Counted from the first letter of the stretch, positions 42,443 to 52,261 are shown. The stretch is 64,000 nucleotides of DNA from Flavobacterium ustbae (GCF_003946915.1 NZ_RPOC01000003.1:248001-312000), one strand, 5' to 3'. Notes: generated from the sequence alone by a model not told the origin. A program made the numbers and translations.

Positions 42443-43870
42443 TTAGCAATCAGCCATATTTACGGCAATTGCAAGACCTCCTTCAGAAGTTTCTTTGTAT
42501 TTAGAATTCATATCTTTTGCAGTTTCCCACATCGTGTTAATCACTTTGTCTAGTGGAACTTTAGCATTTTTAGAATCAGTTTCGAGAGCCAACTCAGCAG
42601 CATTTATTGCTTTAATGGCGCCCATTGTGTTTCTTTCGATACACGGAATCTGAACCAGTCCGCCAATAGGATCGCAGGTTAAACCTAAATGATGTTCCAT
42701 AGCGATTTCTGCCGCCATTAAAACCTGAGCAGGAGTTCCGCCCATTAATTCGCAAAGCGCACCAGCGGCCATAGAAGACGAAACGCCAATCTCAGCTTGG
42801 CACCCGCCCATTGCTGCAGAAATAGTTGATCCTTTTTTGAAGATACTTCCAATTTCGCCTGCAACCATCAAAAATTGTTTGATTTCTTTTTCGCCTGCGT
42901 TGTGATTTTCGATCACCATATAATACATTAAAACTGCCGGAATTACTCCAGAACTTCCATTAGTTGGAGCAGTAACCACACGTCCTAGAGACGCATTTAC
43001 TTCATTCACGGCAAGTGCAAAACAGCTTACCCATTTTAAGATCTGGCGAAATTTCACCTCAGTTTTTCTAATTTCTTCTAGCCAGCTTTGCGGATCGGTA
43101 TAATTTGATAATCCAATTAGGTTTTGGTGCATATCAAAAGCTCTTCTGCGTACATGAAGCCCGCCAGGAAGAATTCCTTCAGAATGACAGCCAATGTACA
43201 TGCACTCCAGCATTGTGTTCCAGATGCGCATTAATTCAGAATGCACTTCGGCTTCTGGACGCATCGAAATTTCATTTTCATATACAATTTCAGAAATCGA
43301 TTTGTTTTCTTTAATCGTATAATTCAGCAATTCAGCAGCATTTTGAACTGGGTAAGGAAAAGCACATTTTATAACTTCCTTTATTTTAGCATTGGTGCGT
43401 TCTTCTTTAACAACAAATCCGCCTCCGATAGAATAAAAAGTCGATTCATATTCAGAATCATCAGATTTGTAAGCCGTAAATTTCAAGCCGTTGGCATGAA
43501 AAGGAAGAAAATCTTTATTGAAAACAATGTCTTGAAGAAAAAAGAACGGAATCACTTTCTGGTTCCCCAAATTGATTTCGTTTGTGGTTTCGATTTTTTT
43601 AATAATTCCGGCAATATCTTCCACAGGAATGTATTCAGGATCTTGTCCGCTCAGTCCGAGCATTACGGCAAGATCTGTTGCGTGGCCTTTTCCAGTTAAA
43701 GAAAGCGAGCCATATAAATCGACTTTTACCCTTGTGATATCGTCTAAAATTGCTTCTTCTTTCAGTTCTTCCAGAAAGCGTTCGGCAGCGCGCCACGGTC
43801 CCAAAGTATGGGAGCTTGAAGGACCAACGCCAATTTTAAGCATATCAAAAACAGAGATACATTCTTCCAT
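42443..43870 (-). CDS. sdaA: L-serine ammonia-lyase (iron-sulfur type)
   Basis: 475 aa, single-chain enzyme that deaminates L-serine to pyruvate and ammonia with a 4Fe-4S cluster. The N-terminal beta part has [12 protein letters not shown] (15-24); the C-terminal alpha part has [35 protein letters not shown] and [12 protein letters not shown], the usual cluster-ligand segments. Length is normal for the fused alpha-beta form. A -7 promoter element lies 20 bases upstream of the start. Divergent from the antiporter gene. Confidence 0.95.
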   Translation of the reverse strand: MEECISVFDMLKIGVGPSSSHTLGPWRAAERFLEELKEEAILDDITRVKVDLYGSLSLTGKGHATDLAVMLGLSGQDPEYIPVEDIAGIIKKIETTNEINLGNQKVIPFFFLQDIVFNKDFLPFHANGLKFTAYKSDDSEYESTFYSIGGGFVVKEERTNAKIKEVIKCAFPYPVQNAAELLNYTIKENKSISEIVYENEISMRPEAEVHSELMRIWNTMLECMYIGCHSEGILPGGLHVRRRAFDMHQNLIGLSNYTDPQSWLEEIRKTEVKFRQILKWVSCFALAVNEVNASLGRVVTAPTNGSSGVIPAVLMYYMVIENHNAGEKEIKQFLMVAGEIGSIFKKGSTISAAMGGCQAEIGVSSSMAAGALCELMGGTPAQVLMAAEIAMEHHLGLTCDPIGGLVQIPCIERNTMGAIKAINAAELALETDSKNAKVPLDKVINTMWETAKDMNSKYKETSEGGLAIAVNMADC

Positions 43871-43889
43871 TGTTCAATTTTTGTTAAGA

Positions 43890-43897
43890 CAAAGATA
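43890..43897 (-). promoter_or_regulatory. -7 promoter element of sdaA
   Basis: TATCTTTG on the minus strand matches TAnnTTTG. No TTTG at the right distance was found, so the -33 part is weak. The transcript would start very close to the ATG at 43870. Confidence 0.5.
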
Positions 43898-44039
43898 ATC
43901 GAATAATGCAATGAAGATTTCTTTTTTAATGTTAATCTTGCGTATTTGTTAAAATAAATATTAAAATTTAATAATTTGGCAACGAAATAAATTTAAGGCC
44001 TTAATATGCAGTTTGCGTAAAAAGTTCACGTTTTTTAGG

Positions 44040-44047
44040 TATTTTTG
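44040..44047 (+). promoter_or_regulatory. -7 promoter element of the antiporter gene
   Basis: TATTTTTG matches TAnnTTTG. A TTTG lies at 44012-44015 but the 24-nt spacer is longer than usual. A leader of about 115 nt would precede the ATG at 44168. Confidence 0.45.
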
Positions 44048-44167
44048 TAAAAGAACGAGTTAGAATAAATACTTGATTCCTTAATATTAATACTTCATGG
44101 ATTTTTGTTTTAATTCTGAAAATGTCTTTTTACAAATATGAATACCACAAGAAGATAAAGTTACCCT

Positions 44168-46315
44168 ATGATAGAATTTTTCAGACATCTATTACAAGAA
44201 TTCGAATTACCACTAAGCAATCCTGTATTGATATTTTCATTAATACTTTTTATAATTCTGCTTTCGCCGATTTTATTAAAAAAGATCAATATTCCAGGAA
44301 TTATCGGACTTATTATTTCTGGTGTTGTAATTGGCCCACACGGATTAAATATTTTAGCAAAAAATTCTGCTGTTGATTTATTTTCGACAATCGGCCTTTT
44401 GTATATTATGTTTATTGCGGGACTAGAACTGGATATGAATGAGTTTAAAGCCAACAGAAATAAGAGTTTGCTTTTCGGTTTTTTTACCTTTATTCTGCCG
44501 CTTTCAATCGGATTTCCAGTTTGTTTTTATTTGCTTCAATACGATTTTAATGCCAGTTTCTTAACGGCGAGCATGTTTGCGACACATACTTTGGTTGCCT
44601 ATCCGATTGTGAGTAAATTAGGAATTGCCAAAAATCAAGCGGTTGCTATTACAGTCGGCGGAACTATTTTGACCGATACTGCGGTTTTGATTATTCTAGC
44701 CGTAATTATGGGAAGCAGCCAAGGCAATTTAACTCAGGCTTTTTGGGTTAAGCTGATAGTTTCCTTAGCCATTTTTTCTGCCATAATGTTTGTAATTATT
44801 CCGCGTGTTGCCAAATGGTTTTTCAAAAAATTAGAAAGTGAGAAACATGCCCATTATATTTTTGTGCTTTCGGTAGTTTTCTTTGCCGCGTTTTTGGCCG
44901 AAGTAGCAGGAGTAGAGCCAATTATTGGTGCTTTCGTTGCAGGTTTGGCATTAAATCCGCTTATTCCGCATTCTTCTGCTTTAATGAACAGAATTGAATT
45001 TATCGGGAATTCATTGTTTATTCCGTTTTTCCTGATTTCTGTGGGAATGTTAGTTGATGTAAGCGTTATTTTAAGCGGACCAACAGCTTTGATTGTGGCA
45101 GGAACTTTGAGTGTTGTGGCAATTTTTGGAAAATGGATTGCTGCATTTTTTACTCAAATTGTTTTTAAATATACTAGAACCGAAAGACAGCTTATTTTCG
45201 GATTGAGCAGTGCGCACGCCGCAGCTACTTTAGCGGTAATTTTGGTGGGGTATAAAGCAAAAATTTTAGATGAAAATATCTTAAACGGAACCATTATCCT
45301 AATTCTGATTACGTGTATTGTAGCTTCTTTTGCCACAGAAAAAGCAGCCAAAAAAATTGCGATTTGTGAGGAAGAAATTTCACCGCAAGATGCAGGAAAA
45401 GATCAGATTTTAGATGAGCATATATTAATTCCGCTAGCAAAAACTTCTGCGGCTGCAAGTTTATTGGATTTTGCACTTTTAATAAAAGACAAAAAATCGT
45501 CAAATCCGGTTACGTTATTGACTATTGTTCCCAATAATAATCAGGCAGAAAAGAACATTTTAAAATACAGAAAAGCTGCTGATAAATTTGTAATTCAAGG
45601 ATCAGCTTCAGAAGTGAAAATTAATACCATTGCCAGAATTGACCATAATCCAGCGAGCGGAATTGCGAGAACTTCCAAAGAAATCATGTCGGATATCGTG
45701 ATTGTTGGCTGGCCAAGAAAGACTGGATTTATTGATAAAATTTTTGGAGAAAATGTAGATTCGATTATTAACAATGTCGATAAGAATTTGTTTATCTGCA
45801 GGTTTCAAAGAAATTTTATTGAAGAAAAAAGATTGGTTTTTATCTGTCCGCCATTTTCAGAAAGAGGAATCGGATTTCAATTATTGTTGCAGAAAATGTG
45901 CCGTTTGTCTCAGGAATTAAGTATTCCAATTGTTGTTTATGCGGAATATAATACACATCAGATGATTCAGCAAATAGCGAATAATTTAAAACTGAATGCA
46001 AAATTAGGATTTAAAAGCGTAATAGACTGGGAAGATTTTGAGGCTATTACAGATGAAATAAAACCAACAGATTTAGTGGTTTTCAATTTATCAAGAAAAG
46101 GTTCGGTTTCGTATCAATCTATCTTTGATAGACTGCCTTCAAAATTTGAAAAAGCATTTAGCGAAAACAATGTAATCTTGGTTTATCCACATGACGACAG
46201 AAAAGAAAGTGCGATGGATGCCTACGAAGATTTTACAGCTTCGCCTTTAACCAAAGGAATCGAAGCCATTGAGCAGATTGGTCGTGGTTTGGGAAGTATT
46301 TTGAAGAAAAATTAA
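44168..46315 (+). CDS. CPA2-type cation:proton antiporter with USP-like C-terminus
   Basis: 715 aa. Twelve to thirteen membrane helices span about 15-395, with the Na/H-exchanger signature GVVIGPHGLNIL (about 55-66), MFIAGLELDMNEF and GTILTDTAVLIILAVI, where the Asp is likely the ion-binding residue. The C-terminal 300 residues are cytosolic and contain two Rossmann-like universal-stress-type units (DEHILIPLAKTSAAASLLDF and RLVFICPPFSERGIGFQLLL). That form is known from KefB/CvrA-like proteins of Bacteroidota and may sense nucleotides. Two small genes follow on the same strand within 12 and 5 bases. Confidence 0.9.
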   Translation: MIEFFRHLLQEFELPLSNPVLIFSLILFIILLSPILLKKINIPGIIGLIISGVVIGPHGLNILAKNSAVDLFSTIGLLYIMFIAGLELDMNEFKANRNKSLLFGFFTFILPLSIGFPVCFYLLQYDFNASFLTASMFATHTLVAYPIVSKLGIAKNQAVAITVGGTILTDTAVLIILAVIMGSSQGNLTQAFWVKLIVSLAIFSAIMFVIIPRVAKWFFKKLESEKHAHYIFVLSVVFFAAFLAEVAGVEPIIGAFVAGLALNPLIPHSSALMNRIEFIGNSLFIPFFLISVGMLVDVSVILSGPTALIVAGTLSVVAIFGKWIAAFFTQIVFKYTRTERQLIFGLSSAHAAATLAVILVGYKAKILDENILNGTIILILITCIVASFATEKAAKKIAICEEEISPQDAGKDQILDEHILIPLAKTSAAASLLDFALLIKDKKSSNPVTLLTIVPNNNQAEKNILKYRKAADKFVIQGSASEVKINTIARIDHNPASGIARTSKEIMSDIVIVGWPRKTGFIDKIFGENVDSIINNVDKNLFICRFQRNFIEEKRLVFICPPFSERGIGFQLLLQKMCRLSQELSIPIVVYAEYNTHQMIQQIANNLKLNAKLGFKSVIDWEDFEAITDEIKPTDLVVFNLSRKGSVSYQSIFDRLPSKFEKAFSENNVILVYPHDDRKESAMDAYEDFTASPLTKGIEAIEQIGRGLGSILKKN

Positions 46316-46326
46316 ATAATACCTTC

Positions 46327-46785
46327 ATGAAAATCTCAACTATTTTTCCTGTTTTGGTTTTTGCTTTTATTTCTTTGAATTGCAATAGAGCTAAAGAAGA
46401 GACAAATTTAAATTCTGAAGTTGTGGTTAATAGTGATAGCATTACAAAACCCACGAAAAAAGAATTGCCAGAGAATTTTGAAGAATTCAATAAAAAGTTT
46501 CATTCTGATTCTCTTTTTCAGGTTTCGAGAGTTGATTTTCCTATTGGAGGAAAACATGTTTCTGGTTTTGAGCAATACAATTGGACAAGAAAGAACTGGC
46601 AGTTTCAAGCTGTTCCAGTAGCTGAAAATACTGCAATTGAAGACTACCAGCATTCATTAGTAAAAACGGATACTTTAATAACAGAAAAATTCTGGATTCC
46701 AGACAGTGGTTTTGAAGTAGAAAGACAATTTAAACTGATTAATAATAAATGGTTTTTAATTTATTATAGCGACATAAATTTGTAA
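46327..46785 (+). CDS. Small lipoprotein of unknown function
   Basis: 152 aa with signal and lipobox (FISLNC, Cys20). The mature part has FNKKFHSDSLFQVSRVDFPI and a beta-rich end (RQFKLINNKWFLIYYSDINL); the FPIGG and YNWTRKNWQF segments suggest the DUF4348-like group of Bacteroidota lipoproteins, but I am not certain. It lies 12 bases after the antiporter gene and 5 bases before the VOC gene, so the three are probably one operon. Confidence 0.75.
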   Translation: MKISTIFPVLVFAFISLNCNRAKEETNLNSEVVVNSDSITKPTKKELPENFEEFNKKFHSDSLFQVSRVDFPIGGKHVSGFEQYNWTRKNWQFQAVPVAENTAIEDYQHSLVKTDTLITEKFWIPDSGFEVERQFKLINNKWFLIYYSDINL

Positions 46786-46789
46786 TAAA

Positions 46790-47149
46790 ATGAATCACAA
46801 CGCAAAATCAATTCGACCATTTATAGGTTCTAAAAATTTCGAAATCTCAAGAAGTTTTTATCGCGATTTAGGATTTGAAGAAACGGTTTTAGATTCAAAA
46901 ATGTCTGTTTTTAAAACGGGAGAAATTGCTTTTTATCTTCAGGATTATTACGATAAAAACTGGATCGAAAATACCATGATTTTTCTTGAAGTCGATGATG
47001 TGGAGCGTTATTACAGCGAACTCTTAGCTTTAAATCTTACTGAAAAATATGATGTAAAACTAACGCCAATCCGTTATGAAGATTGGGGAAGCGAATGTTT
47101 TCTTCATGATCCTTCTGGGGTTTTATGGCATTTTGGAAAGTTTAAATAA
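46790..47149 (+). CDS. VOC (glyoxalase/bleomycin-resistance) family protein
   Basis: 119 aa, one VOC unit. The SIRPFIGSKNFEISRSFYRDLG start and the end DPSGVLWHFGKF are the typical beta-alpha-beta-beta-beta ends of the fold; the His/Glu metal pattern is incomplete here, so enzyme or binding function is open. Third gene of the antiporter operon. Confidence 0.85.
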   Translation: MNHNAKSIRPFIGSKNFEISRSFYRDLGFEETVLDSKMSVFKTGEIAFYLQDYYDKNWIENTMIFLEVDDVERYYSELLALNLTEKYDVKLTPIRYEDWGSECFLHDPSGVLWHFGKFK

Positions 47150-47186
47150 AGAAAAAAAGAATTGGTGAAATTAGTGGCAAAAAAAA

Positions 47187-47870
47187 TTACCTCAATCCAA
47201 AATCCCCTAAAACGCGCGTTGTACTTTTACGCTGATACCAGTCATTATAAACCAATTCTAACTTTTTGACTTCAAAAGTTCCGAAATCATAATCACGGAA
47301 TTTTTCTGCTATTTCTATTAGTTTTTTTGTGTCTTGAAGTTTTTCCTGAAAACGCATAACAGTAGCATGTGCCGCAAATATAGAATAACGACTATCTATA
47401 CTTTGCTGTAATTCTGAATTTTTAAAATTTTCACGAAGTCTATTTCTCAAATTATTCAAAGTTTCATCACTTGGAAATCCCTGAATCATGAAGGCAGATG
47501 GAGAAGCGGTAATTCCTTTAAACTGAATTTGGATTTTCTCAACATCAACAAGACTTCTGCAAATCACTTCAATATATTCGTTTGGCGAAATCTGATTTAA
47601 ATTGAAATCTGAAGAACAAGAAATAATTGACATAACCGTAATATGAATATCTGAATCCGGATAAAAATACTGTTCAGGCTCCGCTTTTTTCAATTCGCTA
47701 ATAAAGTCTTCAATATTGGCTTTAATTTCATCATTTGGGCGAATAAGCAACGTAATTCCAAAACGAGAATCTGACTCATTTTTAAGCTCAGAATCGATGG
47801 AATATTTTCCTGATGAAATGGTTTCAGAAGATGATTTATAAAGCTCGTTGTAATGTTCGGTTAAATTCAT
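47187..47870 (-). CDS. 2H phosphoesterase / 2'-5' RNA ligase-like protein
   Basis: 227 aa. Two HxTx motifs are present: HITV with H76 and T78, and HATV with H168 and T170, about 90 residues apart as in LigT/cyclic phosphodiesterases. Members cut 2',3'-cyclic phosphates or join 2'-5' RNA ends. The substrate here is unknown. The stop-start gap to the DUF1801 gene upstream is 5 bases, so they share a transcript. It is of interest because RNA-end chemistry also occurs in the 9-12 kb locus, but the two are 35 kb apart and no link is visible. Confidence 0.85.
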   Translation of the reverse strand: MNLTEHYNELYKSSSETISSGKYSIDSELKNESDSRFGITLLIRPNDEIKANIEDFISELKKAEPEQYFYPDSDIHITVMSIISCSSDFNLNQISPNEYIEVICRSLVDVEKIQIQFKGITASPSAFMIQGFPSDETLNNLRNRLRENFKNSELQQSIDSRYSIFAAHATVMRFQEKLQDTKKLIEIAEKFRDYDFGTFEVKKLELVYNDWYQRKSTTRVLGDFGLR

Positions 47871-47875
47871 TTGGG

Positions 47876-48244
47876 TTATTTCTTTTTTACTTTTTCCAGA
47901 TTTTCTTTGACTCTAAATTTAACGATTTCAGCGATTAAATCATAAGGCATTGGATCTTTTAGTGGAAACTGAACAGAGCCTTTTCCAGATTTGTATTTAG
48001 AAAGTTTTGTTGCAAAAGCTTCGTGTCCAGTTGGTAAAGCATAAAGTCCGATATGGTTTTTATAAGCAGCAAAATAAACGACAATTCCATTTTGGTCAAA
48101 AGCTGGCATAGAATAACTGATTTTTTCTTTGGCATCTGGAGCTGCTTTTTGAATTGTCATTCTAACTTTCTCCAAAATTTCCTGAACATCGTTTGGAAAT
48201 CCACCAATGTATTCGTCTATATTTTCGGGTTTTTTAATGTCCAT
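47876..48244 (-). CDS. DUF1801 (YdhG-like) protein
   Basis: 122 aa. The order IDEYIGGFPNDVQEILEKVR, ISYSMPAF, VVYFAAYKNHIGLYALPTG and KSGKGSVQFPLKDPMPYDLI is that of YdhG/YyaQ-like DUF1801 proteins, some of which act as iron chaperones. One of three DUF1801 genes in this window (also 55312 and 60370). First gene of the pair with the 2H phosphoesterase. Confidence 0.85.
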   Translation of the reverse strand: MDIKKPENIDEYIGGFPNDVQEILEKVRMTIQKAAPDAKEKISYSMPAFDQNGIVVYFAAYKNHIGLYALPTGHEAFATKLSKYKSGKGSVQFPLKDPMPYDLIAEIVKFRVKENLEKVKKK

Positions 48245-48254
48245 GATTTTTTGT

Positions 48255-48430
48255 TTGAAGTTTAATGTTTCAAGTTTAATGTTTCAAGTTTTCTTTGCGT
48301 AAAAAACTTTGTGGTTAATTTTTACGCAAAGTTCGCTAAGATATTTTAATTGGGAGACTAAGCAGAATCTATATATTAAGTTCGCAAAGCTTTATCTAGA
48401 TAAACTTTGTGTAGACAAAGCTTTGTGAAC
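48255..48430. repeat. Hairpin repeats between DUF1801 and SRPBCC genes
   Basis: GTTTCAAGTTTAAT-type units (48255-48290), a perfect 13-bp inverted repeat CTTTGCGTAAAAA/TTTTTACGCAAAG (48293-48305/48319-48331), and a 14-bp inverted repeat with one mismatch (48380-48393/48417-48430). The stretch to 48528 holds further CTTTGCGT-like phrases (CTTCGCGTTCTCTGCGTAG) and no gene. Confidence 0.75.
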
Positions 48431-48528
48431 TTTTCATTTTTAATGATTCTCAAAAAAAACTTCGCGTTCTCTGCGTAGAACCTTTGCGTGCTCTGCGGTT
48501 AAAAAATCACAAAGTATTAAAAACACTA

Positions 48529-48996
48529 TTAAGCAAGCCCCTTAGGAAAGCGATCCAAAACCAGATTTAATTGCAAATGATGCTCTAAATAAGCTTTTGC
48601 TCCAGCTAAAACCAAAGTAAAACCTTCAGTTGAATTACGAACCTGATCGATTATTTTATCTGCATCTCCTTGAAAACCAGAATTGGTAATACTCACAAAA
48701 GTTTCGTTTTCATTCAACGGACTAAAAACCCATTCTACTAGAGTAAGTTCGTCTGGATTTCCCCATTCGATGACAATCTTTTTATTTTCTTGAAGAACAA
48801 GCGTCTTTACTGAAAGCGAAAAGCCATACATTTCCCAAGTCCATTCCGTTTTCTGATTTTCTTCTAATTTTCCAGATCCTTTAGTAAACCAAAATTTACT
48901 CGTAATCTGAGGATCAATAAAAGCCTGAAAAACTTCTGAAACAGGTTTTCGAATCAGCATTTCGGCTTTAGCAAATTTGTTATTTTCTGTTTTCAT
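48529..48996 (-). CDS. SRPBCC / AHSA1-like protein
   Basis: 155 aa, one START-like domain. The start EMLIRKPVSEVFQAFIDP, TSKFWFTKGSGKLEENQKTEW and the C-terminal helix STEGFTLVLAGAKAYLEHHL are typical for the activator-of-Hsp90/SRPBCC family, which bind hydrophobic ligands. No enzyme residues can be assigned. Single gene. Confidence 0.88.
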   Translation of the reverse strand: MKTENNKFAKAEMLIRKPVSEVFQAFIDPQITSKFWFTKGSGKLEENQKTEWTWEMYGFSLSVKTLVLQENKKIVIEWGNPDELTLVEWVFSPLNENETFVSITNSGFQGDADKIIDQVRNSTEGFTLVLAGAKAYLEHHLQLNLVLDRFPKGLA

Positions 48997-49102
48997 TTCT
49001 TTTAGGTTAGATGTGGTTTGTTAGGTATTTGATGAAAATGCTGAAATGCATATAAATTTTTAAAAGCTCTAATTTAAGGAAAAACTAAATGGAATAAAAA
49101 AA

Positions 49103-49125
49103 AGCTTTACAAATTATGTAAAGCT
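49103..49125 (-). terminator. Terminator of the tandem barrel genes
   Basis: AGCTTTAC (49103-49110) and GTAAAGCT (49118-49125) form a perfect 8-bp stem with a T run on the minus strand. Confidence 0.8.
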
Positions 49126-49149
49126 CTTTTTCTCTGTATCGTTGATTTT

Positions 49150-50376
49150 TTAAAATATTGAATAACCAAAAGTTAAAGCGAATGACTTATAGTTGGAATT
49201 CCATTCTCTATAATTTGCAACTACATTCTTTCCTAGATTTGCTCTAAATTCTACACTGTACTTTTGTTTAAATTTATATCCTAACCCAAACGCAAAGCTT
49301 GTAGTTGGTTTTAGTTCAAGAGTAGTGTTCCTTTGTGAAGAATACTCCAGATATGCTTCTGAATTTATTGCTTGATCCATAACGATTTGGCCGTTTAGAA
49401 AAACACTTGAATCATTATTTAAAAACATGTAGTATCGTATTCCAAGAGGCAATTCGATTGCGTTGTATTGAATGTTTCCTTTCAATTCTTCATTTGTTCT
49501 TGAATCAAGTCTTGATTTTTCTGCTTTATATCCTCCTACGTAAGTCGGTTCAAAAATTACAGCCCATTTGTTTTTATTAAATGGTAAAAACAATTCAGCT
49601 TCAACACCAAAACGGAATCCAATTTTATTGTCAAAGTCTCTATCATAATCAGGTGTTGACATTGAAGGATTGCTAATTGATATTACGGAGCTGGTAATTC
49701 CTGGTCTAATGTTTAAATTGAATAAATCTCTTTTTTCATTAGATTTAAAAATGGTGTATTTTGAATTGTTGCATTCATTGTATTTTGTAAAAAATTTCAA
49801 CAAACTATTTTTTCTATAAGTAAGTTTTTCGACATCAGCAATAACAATATTATCACATTTTAAAGCCATCCACAATTGCTGTTTATATTGCTTATTTTGT
49901 GCAATCTGTTCTTCAGAAGTTTTATAAGATTTGAAAACTAATTGATTAATTTCTACTGAATCTGTTTTAAAAAAATAACGCGTAGTATTACCGAAAACAT
50001 ATTCATATAAACTTGCTTTTCCTTCTAGTAAAACTTTCAATAGGACGGTTTCTTTTTTGAACTCAGGATTTTTATCATAGCTCATGTTGCTTATTACACT
50101 AGTAGATTTGTCTATATCTACAGTAAATCGCTCGTATTTGGACTGATTTTCAATTTCAAAGCTTTTTATTTGTTGAATAGAAATTGTAATCGGCTGATCT
50201 TGTTCATCTAATTTATATTGAATTTCTGATGGATTGTTACTCCAGTCAATATTTTTAATTAAACAGTTTGTCTTTTTGTCGTTGTTGTCAATGAAATATC
50301 CTTTTTCAAATACAATTTGAGAATAGGATTTAAAAGAAAGAATAAGAGCAAAAAGTAATAGTAATTTTATTTTCAT
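49150..50376 (-). CDS. Outer-membrane beta-barrel protein, copy 2
   Basis: 408 aa with a signal peptide (MKIKLLLLFALILSFKSYSQ). Residues about 20-200 form a soluble domain (KGYFIDNNDKKTNCLIKN, then KSFEIENQSKYERFTVDID) and residues about 210-408 are alternating beta strands ending in FALTFGYSIF, with a terminal aromatic as in barrels. It is the paralogue of the gene at 50416: signal peptides, domain order and many phrases (FTKYNECNNSKYTI, NKWAVIFEPTYVG, ELPLGIRYYMF) agree. The PorT/opacity-like barrel class is likely. Gap to the upstream copy is 39 bases, same operon. Confidence 0.85.
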   Translation of the reverse strand: MKIKLLLLFALILSFKSYSQIVFEKGYFIDNNDKKTNCLIKNIDWSNNPSEIQYKLDEQDQPITISIQQIKSFEIENQSKYERFTVDIDKSTSVISNMSYDKNPEFKKETVLLKVLLEGKASLYEYVFGNTTRYFFKTDSVEINQLVFKSYKTSEEQIAQNKQYKQQLWMALKCDNIVIADVEKLTYRKNSLLKFFTKYNECNNSKYTIFKSNEKRDLFNLNIRPGITSSVISISNPSMSTPDYDRDFDNKIGFRFGVEAELFLPFNKNKWAVIFEPTYVGGYKAEKSRLDSRTNEELKGNIQYNAIELPLGIRYYMFLNNDSSVFLNGQIVMDQAINSEAYLEYSSQRNTTLELKPTTSFAFGLGYKFKQKYSVEFRANLGKNVVANYREWNSNYKSFALTFGYSIF

Positions 50377-50415
50377 TATTTATAATTTAAGGATAATTTA
50401 TTGGTTTGTAAAGAG

Positions 50416-51603
50416 TTAAATCAACGTGTAGCCTAAAACTAGAGAAAAAGAACGGTATGTTGAAGAATCTGAAAAGTAGTTATCTAGAATATTCTTTTTA
50501 AAATTCATTCTTAATTCGGCACTATACTTTCCTCTAAAATTGTAACCTGCACCAAAGAAAAGACTGCTATTAGGTAATATTTGCCTTTCGCTGTTCTTGT
50601 ACTTATTACCTTCAAAATGAAGTGTAGAATTAACCGCCTGCATAATGACATATTGGGTATTGGCAAAGAATTTTGATTTGTCATTAACAAACATATAATA
50701 TCTAAAACCTACAGGAAGCTCAATAGTGTTATAAATGATTTTTGCTTTTTCAGTTTCTAATGTGTTTCCTGTTGAAAAACTATGATAAGTTGGTTCAAAT
50801 AATATAGCCCATTTATTTTTATTAAACGGAAGGATAAACTCTGCTTCAAGACCTAATCTAAAACCAATTCTATTGCTAAAATTAAAAGGCGATTGATTTG
50901 AAATAGTTAAATTAGAATTTGTAATTCCTGTTCTAATGTTAAGGTTAAATAGGTCTTTTTTAGTTTGATCGTGATAAATTGTTAAATTTGAGTTTTGACA
51001 CTTATTGTATTTTGTAAAAAAATTAGTGAGTTCTTCTGCTTTGTATTTTAACTTTTCTACTTCAACTATACCAATTTCAGCGCATTGTAGATTAGCCCAC
51101 AATTGCTGTCTAAATTGATTGTTTATTCCAACTTGATCTTGCTGAATTTTATACGTTTTAAAAACCAATTGTTGAACAGGATTTTGGTCAATTTTGTAAA
51201 AATATCGGACCAAATTCCCATCAATATATTCATATAAAGTGGCTTTGCCTTCAACAATAACTCTCAAGAAAAGTATCTCTTTCTTAAAGACTGGATAATT
51301 TTCAAATTTCATCTCTCTTAATTCTGAAGATGACCGATCGATATCAATATTGAATCGTTCATATTTTGATTCATTATAAATGCCAAATCCTTTAATATTT
51401 TGAATATTAGCGAGACTATTTTCTCCTTGTTCATTTAGTTTATATTGAATTTCTGTCGGATTGTTATTCCAGTCAATGTTTTCAATTAAACAATCAATTT
51501 TATTATCATTATTGTCGATTATGTATCCTTTTTCAAAAACAATTTGAGAATAGGATTTAAAAGAAAGAATAAGCGCAAAGATTAATAGCAATTTTATTTT
51601 CAT
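50416..51603 (-). CDS. Outer-membrane beta-barrel protein, copy 1
   Basis: 395 aa, paralogue of the 49150 gene with nearly the same signal peptide (MKIKLLLIFALILSFKSYSQ) and the same two-part layout: soluble N-terminal domain and C-terminal barrel ending SLVLGYTLI. Differences are spread over the whole length with more change in the loops, so this is an older duplication. It is first in the operon and has the promoter. Function unknown; surface exposure is probable. Confidence 0.85.
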   Translation of the reverse strand: MKIKLLLIFALILSFKSYSQIVFEKGYIIDNNDNKIDCLIENIDWNNNPTEIQYKLNEQGENSLANIQNIKGFGIYNESKYERFNIDIDRSSSELREMKFENYPVFKKEILFLRVIVEGKATLYEYIDGNLVRYFYKIDQNPVQQLVFKTYKIQQDQVGINNQFRQQLWANLQCAEIGIVEVEKLKYKAEELTNFFTKYNKCQNSNLTIYHDQTKKDLFNLNIRTGITNSNLTISNQSPFNFSNRIGFRLGLEAEFILPFNKNKWAILFEPTYHSFSTGNTLETEKAKIIYNTIELPVGFRYYMFVNDKSKFFANTQYVIMQAVNSTLHFEGNKYKNSERQILPNSSLFFGAGYNFRGKYSAELRMNFKKNILDNYFSDSSTYRSFSLVLGYTLI

Positions 51604-51634
51604 TATTTGATTTGAGGTTAGTTAAAATTCCTCG

Positions 51635-51664
51635 CAAAGATATAAGAACCTCTTTCACTTCAAA
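51635..51664 (-). promoter_or_regulatory. Promoter of the tandem barrel operon
   Basis: On the minus strand TTTG (51664-51661) and TATCTTTG (51642-51635) with an 18-nt spacer, close to the consensus. It overlaps the gap to the LOG-family gene stop at 51680. Confidence 0.65.
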
Positions 51665-51679
51665 GCGTATTTCTACGTA

Positions 51680-52261
51680 TTAAACTTCTTTTTTATCAAT
51701 CCATTTTCCAACAGTTGGCGCCGTGTAATTTTTCATTTGTTCTAATAAATCGTCGATAGTATCGCTTACCAAAAGCATTTTTTGATTGACTTCCTTCAAT
51801 AGTCCTTTTACTGTCATGGTTTGCAGCAATTCGATCAGCGAATCGTAAAAACCATCTGTGTTAAGAATTGCAATTGGTTTTTTATGTAATCCTAATTGCG
51901 CCCAAGTTAGCATTTCGAAAAGTTCTTCTAGAGTACCAAAACCGCCCGGAAGCGCAATTACGCCATCGCATAAATCATTCATTTTGGTTTTTCTTTCGTG
52001 CATGCTTTCCACCAAAATTAATTCAGTTAAACCTAAATGCGCAATTTCTTTCGATCTTAAAAAATTAGGCAAAACCCCAATTACTTTTCCGCCAGCGTTC
52101 AAAGCTCCGTCCGCAACAGCGCCCATTAAGCCTACATTTGCGCCACCGTAAACGACTTCTATATTTTGCTCAGCCAAAGTTTTACCCAAAGCAGTAGCTT
52201 GTTCTTCGTAAATTTTTTCAGTGCCAAAACTAGAAGCACAGAAAACGGTTATTCTTTTCAT
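51680..52261 (-). CDS. LOG family protein (cytokinin nucleotide phosphoribohydrolase-like)
   Basis: 193 aa, TIGR00730 Rossmann-type. The diagnostic motif PGGFGTLEE (about 105-113) and CASSFGTEKIYEEQA at the start are present, with GGANVGLMGAVADGAL. Members release free cytokinin bases or cut nucleotide 5'-monophosphates. Single gene. Confidence 0.92.
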   Translation of the reverse strand: MKRITVFCASSFGTEKIYEEQATALGKTLAEQNIEVVYGGANVGLMGAVADGALNAGGKVIGVLPNFLRSKEIAHLGLTELILVESMHERKTKMNDLCDGVIALPGGFGTLEELFEMLTWAQLGLHKKPIAILNTDGFYDSLIELLQTMTVKGLLKEVNQKMLLVSDTIDDLLEQMKNYTAPTVGKWIDKKEV

